Assembly (NCBI RefSeq): GCF_018129065.1
Contig: NZ_JAAEDM010000004.1
Span: 1 to 64,000 of the forward strand
Length of the DNA: 64,000 nt
Source of the DNA: Neoroseomonas soli
Lineage (GTDB): Bacteria > Pseudomonadota > Alphaproteobacteria > Acetobacterales > Acetobacteraceae
Direction of reading: 5' to 3'
Shown here: positions 1 to 8,573 of the stretch, piece by piece
Layout of the letters: each line of letters begins with the position of its first letter
Numbering within the stretch: position 1 is the first letter of the stretch
Notes under the pieces: generated by a model
Told to the model about the DNA's origin: nothing
Seen by the model: the letters and a program-made list of their open reading frames with translations, nothing else
Databases searched by the model: none
Made by a program: the position numbers and the translations under genes

Positions 1-89
1 AGCAGGGCGGCGGGGCCGGGGTCGCCGGCAAGCTGCCGCAGCGCGGCCTCGGGCAGTTTCGCCGCGAGGCCGGGCGGCAGATCGGCCAT
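1..89 (-). CDS. 5' end of an unidentified protein (cut by window edge)
   Basis: An open frame begins with ATG at 89 and runs off the left edge. It gives 29 residues starting MADLPPGLAAKLPEAALR with strong G/C third positions. It starts 8 bases after the TAG of the TPP enzyme on the same strand, so the two may form one transcript. GGGAG touches the ATG with no spacer, so the start is uncertain. The 29 residues are too few to name a family. Confidence 0.4.
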   Translation of the reverse strand, partial: MADLPPGLAAKLPEAALRQLAGDPGPAAL

Positions 90-96
90 CTCCCGG

Positions 97-1731
97 CTAT
101 TCCGCCGCGCGCATCGCCGGCGCGGGCAGCACCGCCGCCAGCGAGGTGCGCACCACGATCGCCGCCGGCCCGGGCGCGGCAAGCGCCGCGGCGAGTGCCG
201 GCAGGTCGGCGTTGCTGTCGATCCGCGTTACCGGCACGCGGAAGGACGCGCACCAGGCGACGAAATCAGGGTTCTCCAGCGAGGTGCCGCTGACCCGCCC
301 GGGATGTGCCTGTTCCTGGTGGATGCGGATGGAAGCGTAGGTGCCATTGTCCGACAGCAGCAGCTTGAGCGGCACGTCACGCGCGACGGCAACGGCGAAC
401 TCGCCCGCCGTCATCAGCGCGCCGCCGTCGCCCACCGCCGCGATCACCTGCCGGTTCGGGTAGCGCAGCGCGGCGGCGACGCCGGCCGGCACGCCGAAGC
501 CCATGGCGCCGGAGACCGGCGCGAGCAGCCGCTGCGGCGGCACCCAGGGCACCTTGCGGTAGAAGGGCGCGCCGAAGGTGCCGGCATCGAGCGTCACGAT
601 CGCATCCGCCGCGGCGAGTTCGCCGATGCGGCGCGCGACGTCGGCGAAGGCGACGCCGTCATTGTGGTTGCCGGGGCGCACGCCGGTATCCGCGACATGG
701 ATGGCCCGCAGCCGCGCATTCCAGGCATCGCGGGAGGCGGGCGCGGCCGGTGCCTCCGCGCCCAGGGCCGCGACCAGGGCGAGCGCGTCGGCCGCCAGCG
801 CCATTTCCGCCGGGAAGAGCCAGCCGAGGAAGCGCGGCTCGGCGCAGACATGCACCAGGCGCTGGCCGTGCGCGGGCCAGGTCCAGCCCTGCGTGGTGAT
901 GTCGGTCAGCCGCGTACCGAGCGCCAGGACGAGGTCGCTCTCCGCGAAGGCGGCGCGCTGCGCGTCCGGGTTCCGCAGCCCGAGATCGCCCGCATAGAGC
1001 GCATGGTCGTTCGCAAACAGGTCCTGCCGGCGGAAGGAGACGGCGACCGGCAGCTTCCAGGCCTCGGCGAAGGCGCGCAGCGCCTCGCGCCCGCCGGGGC
1101 GGTCGAAGGCATGGCCGGCGAGCAGGATCGGGCGTTCCGCCTTGCGCAGCATCTCCGCGAGGCGGGCCACCTCGGCGGGCGCGGGGATGGCCGGGGCGGG
1201 CAGGGTGGCGGGCAGGACGGGGGCCGTGCAGGGCTCGGCGAGCACGTCCTCGGGCAGGGCAAGCACCACGGGGCCGGGCACGCCCTGCATGGCCATGGCG
1301 TAGGCGCGCGCGATCAGTTCGGGGACCTGGTTCGGCTCGGTCGCCTCGCCCACCCACTTGGCGATGCCGCCGAACATGCGGGTGTAGTCGATTTCCTGGA
1401 AGGCGTTGCGGCGCAGGTCGCGCTTCTCCACCTGCCCGACCAGCAGGATCAGCGGCACCGCGTCCTGCTCGGCCGTGTGCACGGCGATCGAGGCGTTGCA
1501 GGCGCCGGGGCCCCGCGAGACCAGCACCACGCCGGGCCGCCCCGTCATCTTCGCGTCGGCGACCGCCATGAAGCCGGCGCCGCCCTCGCTGCGGCAGGTG
1601 ACGAGGTCGAGCTTCGGATGCGCGTGCAGGGCGTCGAGCAGCGCGATGTAGGATTCGCCCGGCACGCAGAAGGCGCGGTCCACGCCCTGGTCGGCGAGGA
1701 AGTCGATGAGGCGCTCGGCGGCAGTCGGCAT
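97..1731 (-). CDS. Thiamine pyrophosphate-dependent enzyme, acetolactate synthase-like
   Basis: A 544-residue member of the acetolactate synthase / pyruvate decarboxylase superfamily. The N-terminal pyrimidine-binding domain has the usual cofactor-activating glutamate (about E49, in CRSEGGAGF). The C-terminal domain has the TPP/Mg motif GDGG at about 434 and the paired asparagine about 28 residues later (SDNGTY). An open frame extends upstream to 1806, but I chose ATG at 1731: family homology begins at MPTAAERLIDFLADQG and an AAGGAAA sits about 10 bases upstream. The substrate is unknown. It lacks the neighbours of a biosynthetic ilvBN operon and is divergent from two Bug receptors, so a catabolic decarboxylase or carboligase is likelier than isoleucine/valine synthesis. 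A second, distant paralogue lies at 25714. Confidence 0.85.
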   Translation of the reverse strand: MPTAAERLIDFLADQGVDRAFCVPGESYIALLDALHAHPKLDLVTCRSEGGAGFMAVADAKMTGRPGVVLVSRGPGACNASIAVHTAEQDAVPLILLVGQVEKRDLRRNAFQEIDYTRMFGGIAKWVGEATEPNQVPELIARAYAMAMQGVPGPVVLALPEDVLAEPCTAPVLPATLPAPAIPAPAEVARLAEMLRKAERPILLAGHAFDRPGGREALRAFAEAWKLPVAVSFRRQDLFANDHALYAGDLGLRNPDAQRAAFAESDLVLALGTRLTDITTQGWTWPAHGQRLVHVCAEPRFLGWLFPAEMALAADALALVAALGAEAPAAPASRDAWNARLRAIHVADTGVRPGNHNDGVAFADVARRIGELAAADAIVTLDAGTFGAPFYRKVPWVPPQRLLAPVSGAMGFGVPAGVAAALRYPNRQVIAAVGDGGALMTAGEFAVAVARDVPLKLLLSDNGTYASIRIHQEQAHPGRVSGTSLENPDFVAWCASFRVPVTRIDSNADLPALAAALAAPGPAAIVVRTSLAAVLPAPAMRAAE

Positions 1732-1900
1732 CGGGCAACGTTTCCTTGTTGGCTTGCCCCACCCGATAGCGCGGGTCCGGCCGGTGATCCATGGCGGGCG
1801 TGCCATCCGCCCACAATCGCGTTATGTCTTCGGAAAGATGCATGGCGCCGGTCGCCCGCCGGGGGCGACGAGCAGCCCTGCCGGAGGGAGTCGTCCACTG

Positions 1901-2881
1901 ATGCCGAATCGCCGTTCAACGCTTGCCCTGGCCCTTGCCGGGGGCCTCGCGCCGACGCTCGCGCGCGGTCAGGCCGCCGCCGAATGGCGGCCCACCCGGC
2001 CGATCCGCCTGATCGTGCCCTTCGCCCCCAGCGGTTCGAACGACATCGTGGGGCGGATCCTGGCGGAGGCGGTCGGCCAGATCCTCGGCCAGGCGGTCGT
2101 CGTGGAGAATCGCGCCGGCGCCGGCAGCGTGATCGGCACCGAGGCGGTCGCGCGCGCCGCGCCGGATGGCTACACGGTGCTGATCAACAGCGCGCATGCC
2201 ACCGTTCCCGCGATCGTCGCGCGCGTGCCGTATCACGCCGTCAACGACTTCGCGGGCGTCGCGGTGGCGGGATTCTCGCCGCACGTGCTGGTGGTGAACC
2301 CCAGCCTGCCGGTGCAGAACGCGCGCGAGCTCGTGGCGCTGCTGAAGGCCAATCCGGGCCGCTACAACTTCGCCTCGGCCGGCATCGGCAGCGGCGTGCA
2401 CCTCGCCGGCGAGCTCTTCCGCAGCACCAGCGAGGTGCAGGTGGAAATGGTGCACTACCGCGGCGGCGGGCCCGCCGTGGCGGCCCTGATGTCCGGCGAG
2501 GCCCAGTTCGGCACGCCCACCATGGCCTCTTCGATCGGGCAGGTCCGGCAGGGGGGCGTGCGTGCGCTCGCCGTCGCGGCCGCGCAGCGCAGCCCGGCGC
2601 TGCCGGACGTGCCGAGCGCGGTCGAGGCCGGCATCCCGCGCTTCATCTTCGAGGAGTTCTTCCCCATCCTCGCGCCCGCCGGCACGCCGGCGAACGTGCT
2701 GAGCGCGCTCGGCGCCGCCTTCCGCGCCGCGATTCAGCAGAACGCCGGCAAGTTGAGCGAGATGGCGGGCGTCGCGCCGCGCCCCGGTTACGAGACCTCG
2801 GACCAGGTGATGACGCTCGTGCGCGAGGGCGTCGATCAGTACACGGCCATCCTGCGCGCGGCCGGCGTCCAGCCGGAATAG
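1901..2881 (+). CDS. Bug-family (TctC) periplasmic solute-binding receptor
   Basis: A 326-residue substrate-binding protein of the tripartite tricarboxylate transporter (TTT) Bug family. The N-terminus (MPNRRSTLALALAGG, then ARGQA) is an export signal. The mature protein opens with the family pattern RPIRLIVPFAPSGSNDIVGR, then VVVENRAGAGSVIG and PDGYTVL. ATG at 1901 is chosen because GGAGGGAG ends 10 bases upstream and the signal peptide starts there. Such proteins bind carboxylates or other small anions in the periplasm and pass them to TctA/TctB membrane partners, none of which is in this window. Another Bug gene follows 108 bases later. The divergent TPP enzyme may act on an imported substrate, but that is only positional inference. 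Confidence 0.92.
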   Translation: MPNRRSTLALALAGGLAPTLARGQAAAEWRPTRPIRLIVPFAPSGSNDIVGRILAEAVGQILGQAVVVENRAGAGSVIGTEAVARAAPDGYTVLINSAHATVPAIVARVPYHAVNDFAGVAVAGFSPHVLVVNPSLPVQNARELVALLKANPGRYNFASAGIGSGVHLAGELFRSTSEVQVEMVHYRGGGPAVAALMSGEAQFGTPTMASSIGQVRQGGVRALAVAAAQRSPALPDVPSAVEAGIPRFIFEEFFPILAPAGTPANVLSALGAAFRAAIQQNAGKLSEMAGVAPRPGYETSDQVMTLVREGVDQYTAILRAAGVQPE

Positions 2882-2929
2882 GCGGGTTCCGGGAACCACC
2901 TCGCACGGCGCCCCCGGGGGTGCCGCACC

Positions 2930-2956
2930 CCCGGCGCGAGCGCGCCTCGCGCCGGG
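2930..2956 (+). terminator. GC-rich stem-loop between two Bug genes
   Basis: A perfect 11-bp inverted repeat, CCCGGCGCGAG / CTCGCGCCGGG, encloses a 5-base loop. It lies 49 bases after the stop of the first Bug gene. No T-run follows, so it may be a transcript-stabilising or attenuating hairpin and not a classical Rho-independent terminator. Confidence 0.45.
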
Positions 2957-2989
2957 CAATGGCCTGACATACAGGGAGGAAACAACAAC

Positions 2990-3964
2990 ATGACCATCAA
3001 ACGGCGCCCGCTGTTGCTGGCCGGCCTTGTCGCGCCCGCCATCGCCCGTGCCCAGGCGGGCTGGCGACCGGACCGGCCGCTGCGCATGATCATCCCCTTC
3101 GCGCCGGGCGGATCGACCGACGTGATCGGGCGCGTGGTGGCCGAGACGGCGGGCACGCTGCTCGGCCAGCCCTTTGTCGTCGAGAACCGCGCCGGCGGTG
3201 CGGCCGGGCTGATCGGCACCGATGCGGTGGCGAAATCCGCCCCGGACGGCCACACCATCCTGGTGAATTCCAACGCGCATGTCGTGACGCCGAGCCTGGT
3301 CGCGCGGATGCCCTACGATCCGGCGGCGGACTTCGCCGCGGTGGCGCATCTCGGGCGCGTGCCGCAGGTGCTGGTGGTCAACAGGAACCTCCCGGTGACG
3401 GACCTGGCGTCGCTGCTCACCTGGCTGCGGGCGAATTCGGGGAAGATCAACTTCGCTTCCGCCGGGATCGGCAGCGCCAACCACCTGACCAGCGAGGTCT
3501 TCCGCGCCGCGGTGCCGGGCGTGGAGATGCAGATGGTCCAGTATCGCGGCGGCGGACCGGCGATGCAGGCGGTCATTTCCGGCGACGCCCACATGGCCGT
3601 GGACCCGGTTGCCTCCGCCATCAGCCACATCCGGGGCGGCACGGTGCGCGCGATCGCGGTGGCCGGGCCGACGCGGGCCGCCATCCTGGCGGAGGTGCCA
3701 TCCGCCACCGAGGCCGGCCTGCCGGCCTTTGACAACGCCGCCTGGTTCGCCGCCTTCGTGCCGGTGCGCACCCCGGCGCCGGCGGTCGCGGCGCTGAACG
3801 CGGCCTTCAACACGGCCATGGAGCGGCTGCGGCCGCGCCTCGGCGAACTGGGCGTCGAGGTCCAGCCGCAATATGCGACGCCGGAGGCGCTGATGGCCTT
3901 CGTGCGGGCGGACATGGCCCGCAGCGCCGCAGTGTTGCGCGCGGCGGGGGTTCAGCCCGAATAG
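2990..3964 (+). CDS. Bug-family (TctC) periplasmic solute-binding receptor
   Basis: A 324-residue Bug receptor preceded by an excellent ribosome site (AGGGAGGA, 2972-2980). The signal peptide (MTIKRRPLLLAGLVAPAIARAQA) has twin arginines but a short hydrophobic stretch, so Sec or Tat export are both possible. Mature motifs are RPLRMIIPFAPGGSTDVIGR, FVVENRAGGAAGLIG and PDGHTILVNSNAH. It ends IQP-like (AGVQPE) exactly as the preceding Bug protein does (AGVQPE), which suggests tandem duplication followed by divergence in ligand specificity. No membrane TctA/TctB partner is adjacent, so it probably shares a transporter encoded elsewhere. Convergent with the preQ0-transporter gene, 12 bases away. 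Confidence 0.92.
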   Translation: MTIKRRPLLLAGLVAPAIARAQAGWRPDRPLRMIIPFAPGGSTDVIGRVVAETAGTLLGQPFVVENRAGGAAGLIGTDAVAKSAPDGHTILVNSNAHVVTPSLVARMPYDPAADFAAVAHLGRVPQVLVVNRNLPVTDLASLLTWLRANSGKINFASAGIGSANHLTSEVFRAAVPGVEMQMVQYRGGGPAMQAVISGDAHMAVDPVASAISHIRGGTVRAIAVAGPTRAAILAEVPSATEAGLPAFDNAAWFAAFVPVRTPAPAVAALNAAFNTAMERLRPRLGELGVEVQPQYATPEALMAFVRADMARSAAVLRAAGVQPE

Positions 3965-3976
3965 GCCGGGGCGGCG

Positions 3977-4537
3977 CTACGCCGGGACGATGCCGCGCCG
4001 CTCGTCGCGGCGGCGCAGCAGGTGCACGAAGGGCAGGGCGAGGAGCACCATCCACGCCTTGCCGATCACCTGCCCGGCCAGGAAGTCCAGGCTGCCGAAG
4101 GCGAGCCAGAGGAAGGCGATGCTGTCCACCACGAGGCCGACCGCGCCTGATGCGGCGACGGCCAGCACCAGCCCGCGCTTCTGCAACGGGGTATAGACCC
4201 CGAGATCGGCCATCTCGCTGAGGAAGAAGGCGACGGCCGAGGCCACCACCAGCGCCGGCGGCGCCAGCAGGGCCGAGAGCGCCGCCCCGGCCAGCACCGC
4301 GCCCGCCGCCCAGCCCACGCCGAGCCGCCGCTGCACCAGGTCCCGCAGCACCAGGGCGAGCCCGATCATCAGCACGCCGGACGGCGCCATCACACCCGGC
4401 GCCACCGGCACCAGGCAGGGACCATTGGGCACGCAGACCGTCCCGGCATGCCCGATCAGCCAGTTCGCCGCCGGGATGCAGAGGCCGAAGCCGATCAGCG
4501 CGAGCACGCCCTCGGCGCGCGGGGTCAACGACCTCAT
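3977..4537 (-). CDS. yhhQ: VUT/YhhQ-family transporter, probably for preQ0 or queuine
   Basis: A 186-residue integral membrane protein with about six hydrophobic segments and the VUT (DUF165) signature [20 protein letters not shown] near residue 95. Family members import 7-deazaguanine precursors of queuosine. Its ATG (4537-4535) overlaps the TGA of queC in an ATGA arrangement, so it is translationally coupled as the last gene of queG-queC-yhhQ. That context supports a preQ0/queuine salvage role for this copy. A polar insertion, VCVPNGPC, lies between the first two membrane segments. Exact substrate is inferred from the family. Confidence 0.85.
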   Translation of the reverse strand: MRSLTPRAEGVLALIGFGLCIPAANWLIGHAGTVCVPNGPCLVPVAPGVMAPSGVLMIGLALVLRDLVQRRLGVGWAAGAVLAGAALSALLAPPALVVASAVAFFLSEMADLGVYTPLQKRGLVLAVAASGAVGLVVDSIAFLWLAFGSLDFLAGQVIGKAWMVLLALPFVHLLRRRDERRGIVPA

Positions 4538-5238
4538 AGTCTCTCCGAAACGTACTCCGCCCAGCCCTTGGCGCGCAGGTCGCAGGCCGGGCATTTGCCG
4601 CAGCCGAAGCCCCAGTGGTGGCGGTGGGATCGGTCGCCGAGATAGCAGGAATGGGTATGCTCGACCACCGCCGCGACGAGGTCGCGCCCGCCGAGCGTCT
4701 CCGCCAGTCGCCAGGTTCGCCCCTTGGTCAGCCACATCAGCGGGGTCTCGAGCACGAAGCGGCGTTCCATGCCGAGGTTCAGCGCCACCTGCAGTGCCTT
4801 GATGGTGTCGTCGCGGCAGTCCGGGTAGCCGGAGTAATCCGTTTCGCACATGCCGGCGACGATGCGGCGGATGCCGCGCCGGTAGGCGAGCGCGGCGGCG
4901 AAGCTGAGGAAGACGATGTTCCGGCCGGGGACGAAGGTGGTGGGCAGGCCTTCCTCGCCCATGCGGATCTCGGCATCGCGGGTCAGGGCGGTGTCGGAGA
5001 TCGCGCCCAGCGCATCGAGGTGCAGCACGTGGTCGGGGCCGAGCCGCGCGGCCCAGTCCGGGTCGATGGCCGGGATGGCGGCGCGGAAGGCGGCGCGGCA
5101 GTCGAGTTCGACCTTGTGCCGCTGGCCGTAGTCGAAGCCGAGCGTCTCGACATGCGCGAAGCGGTCCAGCGCCCAGGCGAGGCAGGTGGCGGAGTCCTGC
5201 CCGCCGCTGAACAGCACCAGAGCCGCGTCGTCCCTCAT
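4534..5238 (-). CDS. queC: 7-cyano-7-deazaguanine synthase QueC
   Basis: A 234-residue enzyme that converts 7-carboxy-7-deazaguanine to preQ0 with ATP and ammonia. Direct evidence: the PP-loop SGGQDS at residues 11-16, the substrate-site segment [12 protein letters not shown], and the C-terminal zinc cysteines CGKCPAC. Length fits the family. Its ATG overlaps the queG stop and its stop overlaps the transporter start, both as ATGA, giving a tightly coupled three-gene unit. queD and queE, which make its substrate, are not in the window. Confidence 0.97.
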   Translation of the reverse strand: MRDDAALVLFSGGQDSATCLAWALDRFAHVETLGFDYGQRHKVELDCRAAFRAAIPAIDPDWAARLGPDHVLHLDALGAISDTALTRDAEIRMGEEGLPTTFVPGRNIVFLSFAAALAYRRGIRRIVAGMCETDYSGYPDCRDDTIKALQVALNLGMERRFVLETPLMWLTKGRTWRLAETLGGRDLVAAVVEHTHSCYLGDRSHRHHWGFGCGKCPACDLRAKGWAEYVSERL

Positions 5239-6287
5239 GGGGCCTTCTCCAGCCGTTGCGCGGCCCAGCGGGCGGCGTCCGCCACCACGGGGTCGGGGTC
5301 CTCGGCCAGAGATTGCGCGACTGGCCGCAGGGAAGCCTCGCCCGAATTGCCGATCGCGACCAGCACGTTGCGCACGAAGCGGTTGCGCCCGATGCGCTTG
5401 ACCGGGCTGCCCGAGAACAGCGCGCGGAAGCCGGCATCGTCCAGCGCGGCGAGATCGGCAAGGCGTGGCGCGGTCAGTTCGGCGCGCGGCGCGAAGGCGG
5501 GCTCGCTGTGCGCGCGGGCGAACTTGTTCCAGGGGCAGGCGGCGAGGCAGTCGTCGCAGCCATAGATGCGGTTGCCCATCAGCGGGCGCAGTTCAGGATC
5601 GATGGGCCCGCGATGCTCGATGGTCAGGTAGGAAATGCAGCGCCGCGCTTCGAGCCGGTAGGGCGCGGGGAAGGCCGCCGTCGGGCAGGCATCGAGGCAG
5701 GCGCGGCAGGAACCACAATGGTCCGTCTCGGCCGCATCGGCGCCGAGATCGAGTGCGGTGTAGATCTCGCCCAGGAACAGCCAGGACCCGTGCGTGCGGG
5801 AGACCAGGTTGGTGTGCTTGCCCTGCCAGCCGAGGCCCGCCTGCTGCGCAAGCGGCTTCTCCATCACCGGCGCGGTGTCCACGAAGACCTTGAGCTCGCT
5901 GCCCGGCCAGCGTTCCGCCATCCAGCGCCCGAGCGCCTTCAGCCGCTTCTTCACCAGATCGTGGTAGTCGCGGTTGCGGGCATAGGCGCTGATGGTCGCG
6001 CGGTCGGCCTGCGCCAGCGGCGCCAGAGGGTCGTCCTCCGGGCCGTAGTTCACGCCGAGGGCGACGACCGAAACGGCCCCCGGCCACAACGCCTGCGGAT
6101 GCGAGCGCTGCTCCGCACGATCCTCCATCCAGCCCATCTCGCCATGCATCCCGGCGGCGAGGAATGCCATCAGCCGCTCGCGTGTCTCGGGCGCCAGGTG
6201 CGCGCGCGCGAAGCCCACGGCGTCGAAGCCGAGGGCGAGGGCCTTGCTGCGGATTTCGGCGCGCATGTCCATGGGGAGGATGGTCAT
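5235..6287 (-). CDS. queG: Epoxyqueuosine reductase QueG
   Basis: A 350-residue cobalamin- and iron-sulfur-dependent enzyme for the last step of queuosine synthesis (epoxyqueuosine to queuosine in tRNA). It has two ferredoxin-type clusters, [12 protein letters not shown] and [10 protein letters not shown], the segment GxHTNLVS after LGWQGK, and a C-terminal HEAT-like tail ([15 protein letters not shown]). The start is ambiguous between ATG 6287 (MTILPMDM) and ATG 6272 (MDMRAEI). Neither has a strong ribosome site; I used the longer. It is first in the operon with queC and yhhQ, and divergent from the MarR gene across an 87-base gap that holds palindromes. Confidence 0.95.
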   Translation of the reverse strand: MTILPMDMRAEIRSKALALGFDAVGFARAHLAPETRERLMAFLAAGMHGEMGWMEDRAEQRSHPQALWPGAVSVVALGVNYGPEDDPLAPLAQADRATISAYARNRDYHDLVKKRLKALGRWMAERWPGSELKVFVDTAPVMEKPLAQQAGLGWQGKHTNLVSRTHGSWLFLGEIYTALDLGADAAETDHCGSCRACLDACPTAAFPAPYRLEARRCISYLTIEHRGPIDPELRPLMGNRIYGCDDCLAACPWNKFARAHSEPAFAPRAELTAPRLADLAALDDAGFRALFSGSPVKRIGRNRFVRNVLVAIGNSGEASLRPVAQSLAEDPDPVVADAARWAAQRLEKAP

Positions 6288-6328
6288 AGCGCAACTGGCC
6301 GCCCGCTGAACGCCGTCGTCGATGATGC

Positions 6329-6374
6329 GAAGAATTCTTCTTGCTCGCCGGGGAATGCGAAGTAATCTCCGCAT
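6329..6374. promoter_or_regulatory. Two dyad operator candidates between queG and the MarR gene
   Basis: The divergent intergenic region holds a perfect 12-bp palindrome GAAGAATTCTTC (6329-6340) and a second dyad ATGCG-N10-CGCAT (6355-6374) ending at the ATG of the MarR gene. MarR proteins usually bind such dyads and repress themselves and a divergent gene. Assignment to this MarR is inference from position. Confidence 0.5.
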
Positions 6375-7022
6375 ATGCAAAGCCGGAACGAAACGACACC
6401 GACCCGGAATGTCCCAGCCCTGCACCGGACCTTCCCGCAGCACCTTGCGCGGCGGTTCTGGCAGATCGCGGCGACGTTCCAGAGCGAGGCGCTCGCCCCC
6501 TACGGGGTCGTGCCCTGGCATGTCGCCCTCCTGGCCCAGATCCAGGGTACGCCAGGCAAGGACCGGAACTGGCTGGCAGCCGCCATCGGCATCGACCCGA
6601 CCTCGACCGGGCAGGCGCTCGCCACCCTCGAGGCGCGCGGCCTCGTTGCCCGCGCCGCCAATCCCGCGGACCGCCGCGCCAATGCCTTCAGCCTGACGCC
6701 CGCGGGGCAGGCCCTGCGCGCGGACCTCTCCACGCCGGCGCGCGCCGTCGCGCAGCGGATGCTGGCGCCGCTGACCGAGGCCGAAGGCGAGACGCTGCTC
6801 CGCCTGCTCACGCGCCTGGTCGAAGCCCACGAGATCCACGCCCGCCCCGGTGCCGGCCGTCGGCCGCCGCGGCGCGCGCGGAATGAGGAAAGCCCCCCAT
6901 GCCAGACACCTGCCACCGCCTCGGCCGCCGCGCCGCCTTCGGCCTCGGTGCCGGCTTCATCCTCGCCGGCCCGCGCACCGCGGGCGCGCAGCAGGCCTGG
7001 CCCGACCGCCCCCTCCGCCTGA
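6375..7022 (+). CDS. MarR-family transcriptional regulator
   Basis: A winged-helix regulator. The core (residues 15-155) shows the MarR pattern: a helical start, the recognition region [20 protein letters not shown], the wing [15 protein letters not shown], and a C-terminal dimerisation helix. The frame continues to 7022, giving 215 residues and a 124-base overlap with the downstream Bug gene. The tail from about residue 160 is Arg/Pro/Ala/Ser-rich, as expected of a frame running over another gene. The functional protein could be shorter in evolutionary terms. It probably controls the Bug gene, itself and possibly queG. The ligand is unknown. Confidence 0.85.
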   Translation: MQSRNETTPTRNVPALHRTFPQHLARRFWQIAATFQSEALAPYGVVPWHVALLAQIQGTPGKDRNWLAAAIGIDPTSTGQALATLEARGLVARAANPADRRANAFSLTPAGQALRADLSTPARAVAQRMLAPLTEAEGETLLRLLTRLVEAHEIHARPGAGRRPPRRARNEESPPCQTPATASAAAPPSASVPASSSPARAPRARSRPGPTAPSA

Positions 7023-7891
7023 TCAATTCCGGCGCGGCGGGTTCCGGCATCGATCTGGTGGCACGGCTGCTGTCGGACGGGCTGGCGCAGCGCCTCGGCC
7101 AACCGGTGACGGTGGAGAACCGGCCAGGCGGCGGGTCGGTGCTCGCGGTACAGGCCCATGCCCAGGCGCGGCCGGGGGAATCGCTGCTGCTGGCCGCGAC
7201 GGGTGTCGCTTCCACCGTGCCCTACACCTTCAACGGGCGGCTGCCCTACGACCCTGAGGCGGACCTCGTGCCCGTCGCCATCCCGGCGAGCGAGTTCCTC
7301 TGCCTCGCCGTCAACGCGGAACTGCCCGTGCGGTCGGTGGCGGAACTGGTCGCGCATGCGAAGGCGCGGCCGGGGGCGCTGAACTGGAACTCGGTGCCGG
7401 GCTATGTGGAACTCGACACGCGGCTGTTCTTCCACCAGCAGGGGGTCGAGATCGCCTATGTCGCCTATCCGGGCTCGCCGCCGGCCATCCTCGACCTCGC
7501 GGCCGGGCGGATCCAGGTGGGGATGCAGCCGCTGACACCGTTGCTCGGCGCGATCCGGGAGGGGAAGGTGCGGCCGGTCGCCGTCACCTCCGGTAGCCGC
7601 GCGCCCTCGCTGCCGGATGTGCCGACGATGGAGGAAGCCGGCTTCCCCGCCCAGCGCTACGACCCCTTCACCGGGCTCTTCGGCTGGCGCGGCATGCCCG
7701 GGACAGCGCGTGACCGCGTCGCGGCAGTGGTGGCGGAGATCGTGGCATTGCCTGCGGTGGCCGAGCGGATGCGCGCGGCCGGGATCGTCGCGCGCTTCGG
7801 CGGCCCCGCGGAACTGGCCGCCGTCATCGGGGTACAGCGCGAGCGTGTGCAACTCGCGGTGCGGACGGTGGGGCTGCGGGCGCCGGGCTAG
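6899..7891 (+). CDS. Bug-family (TctC) periplasmic solute-binding receptor
   Basis: A 330-residue Bug receptor. Its N-terminus ([19 protein letters not shown], then GAQQA) is export-signal-like with twin arginines. The mature part reads [19 protein letters not shown], then [11 protein letters not shown]. It departs from its paralogues: the usual PFAPGG ligand loop is NSGAAG, and the usual PDGYT segment is replaced by RPGESLLLA. It may therefore bind a different ligand class. GAGGAAA lies about 10 bases upstream of the ATG. It starts inside the MarR frame, so the pair is likely co-transcribed. The TAG stop shares its G with the start of a MITE-like repeat. Confidence 0.9.
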   Translation: MPDTCHRLGRRAAFGLGAGFILAGPRTAGAQQAWPDRPLRLINSGAAGSGIDLVARLLSDGLAQRLGQPVTVENRPGGGSVLAVQAHAQARPGESLLLAATGVASTVPYTFNGRLPYDPEADLVPVAIPASEFLCLAVNAELPVRSVAELVAHAKARPGALNWNSVPGYVELDTRLFFHQQGVEIAYVAYPGSPPAILDLAAGRIQVGMQPLTPLLGAIREGKVRPVAVTSGSRAPSLPDVPTMEEAGFPAQRYDPFTGLFGWRGMPGTARDRVAAVVAEIVALPAVAERMRAAGIVARFGGPAELAAVIGVQRERVQLAVRTVGLRAPG

Positions 7892-8009
7892 TGTCCTGCC
7901 CGCGAAGTTCGCTGGATTTCCAGCGAACGAAGCGGACAAGCAGGCCACTGAAACCAAAGGCTGGTGGCCTGAGAACGAAGTCCGCAGGATTTCGGAAACA
8001 GGACGCCAG
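7888..8009 (+). repeat. MITE-like element, copy 1
   Basis: A 116-bp unit (7891-8006, or 122 bp with the extended ends) bounded by GTGTCCTG and CAGGACGC. The same unit occurs in reverse orientation at 33204-33319 with equal length and, by eye, about 8-9 mismatches. Internal folding is strong: a perfect arm pair GTTCGCTGGA/TCCAGCGAAC, a second pair AGGCCAC/GTGGCCT, and an enclosing GCGGAC/GTCCGC. It has no convincing gene and no target-site duplication I can see. It starts at the last base of the upstream TAG. Confidence 0.8.
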
Positions 8010-8016
8010 GACAGAT

Positions 8017-8103
8017 CGCATACGGCTGGAATCAGCCGTATGCGTGAAGATGCTCGCTCAAACATGGCTGGAGCGGTTTCCGCATCGGTGGAAACTGTTC
8101 TAG
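8017..8103 (-). repeat. Two-hairpin ATTC-loop repeat, copy 1
   Basis: Read on the minus strand this unit starts CTAGAACAG, forms a GTTTCC/GGAAAC hairpin, then a linker with GTTTGAGCGAGCATCTTCA. It ends with a perfect 12-bp stem CGCATACGGCTG/CAGCCGTATGCG around an ATTC tetraloop (8017-8044). The linker and loop match copy 2 at 11884-11990, while the stem sequence differs but stays paired. Its outer CTAG supplies the TAG stop of queF. Confidence 0.75.
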
Positions 8104-8573
8104 CCGCGGCCGCGATAGGGCTGGACCTCCTGCGCGGGGATCCACACTCCCTCGGGCGGGCTCCCCGATTGCCAGAACACGTCGATCGGCATGCCGCCGC
8201 GCGGATACCAATAGCCGCCGATGCGCAGCCATACCGGATCGAGCAGCCCCACGAGCCGCTGCGCGATGTCGAGCGTGCAGGCCTCGTGGAAGGCGCCGTG
8301 GTTGCGGAAGGAGGCGAGGTAGTTCTTGAGCGACTTGCTCTCGACGATCCATTCGCCGGGCACGTAGTCGATGACGAGGTGCGCGAAATCCGGCTGGCCC
8401 GTCAGCGGGCAGAGCGAGGTGAATTCCGGCGCGGTGAAGCGCACGCAGTAGCGCAGGTTCTTGTGCGGGGCGTGCACGCGTTCCAGCACCGCTTCCCCGG
8501 GGCTCGCGGGCAGGCGCGTCGGCTGACCGAGCTGCGTCAGGCCGTGATACTCGTGGTCGGGTCCGCCGCTCAT
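8100..8573 (-). CDS. queF: NADPH-dependent preQ0 reductase QueF
   Basis: A 157-residue single-domain (short-type) QueF that reduces the nitrile of preQ0 to the amine preQ1 with NADPH. The catalytic cysteine lies in [14 protein letters not shown] at about residue 54, and the family motif [20 protein letters not shown] follows. Its ATG overlaps the tgt stop in ATGA form, so queA-tgt-queF is one coupled operon on the minus strand. The stop codon is formed by the edge of a two-hairpin intergenic repeat. Confidence 0.97.
   Translation of the reverse strand: MSGGPDHEYHGLTQLGQPTRLPASPGEAVLERVHAPHKNLRYCVRFTAPEFTSLCPLTGQPDFAHLVIDYVPGEWIVESKSLKNYLASFRNHGAFHEACTLDIAQRLVGLLDPVWLRIGGYWYPRGGMPIDVFWQSGSPPEGVWIPAQEVQPYRGRG

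Noticed and set aside
304-2967. An 887-codon open frame antisense to the TPP enzyme and continuing over the first Bug gene
   Set aside because: Product is Arg/Gly/His-rich without any family pattern; it is a shadow of the high G/C content in the real genes' third positions. The same applies to many long frames opposite hyu, helicase and permease genes.
6288-6374. preQ1 riboswitch upstream of queG or in other queuosine leaders
   Set aside because: I looked for a short H-type pseudoknot pattern with an A-rich tail and saw none; the palindromes fit protein operators better.
7889-7890. TA next to the MITE-like element as target-site duplication
   Set aside because: TA precedes both copies, but the other ends are followed by CAG or AGG, so there is no matching duplicate.
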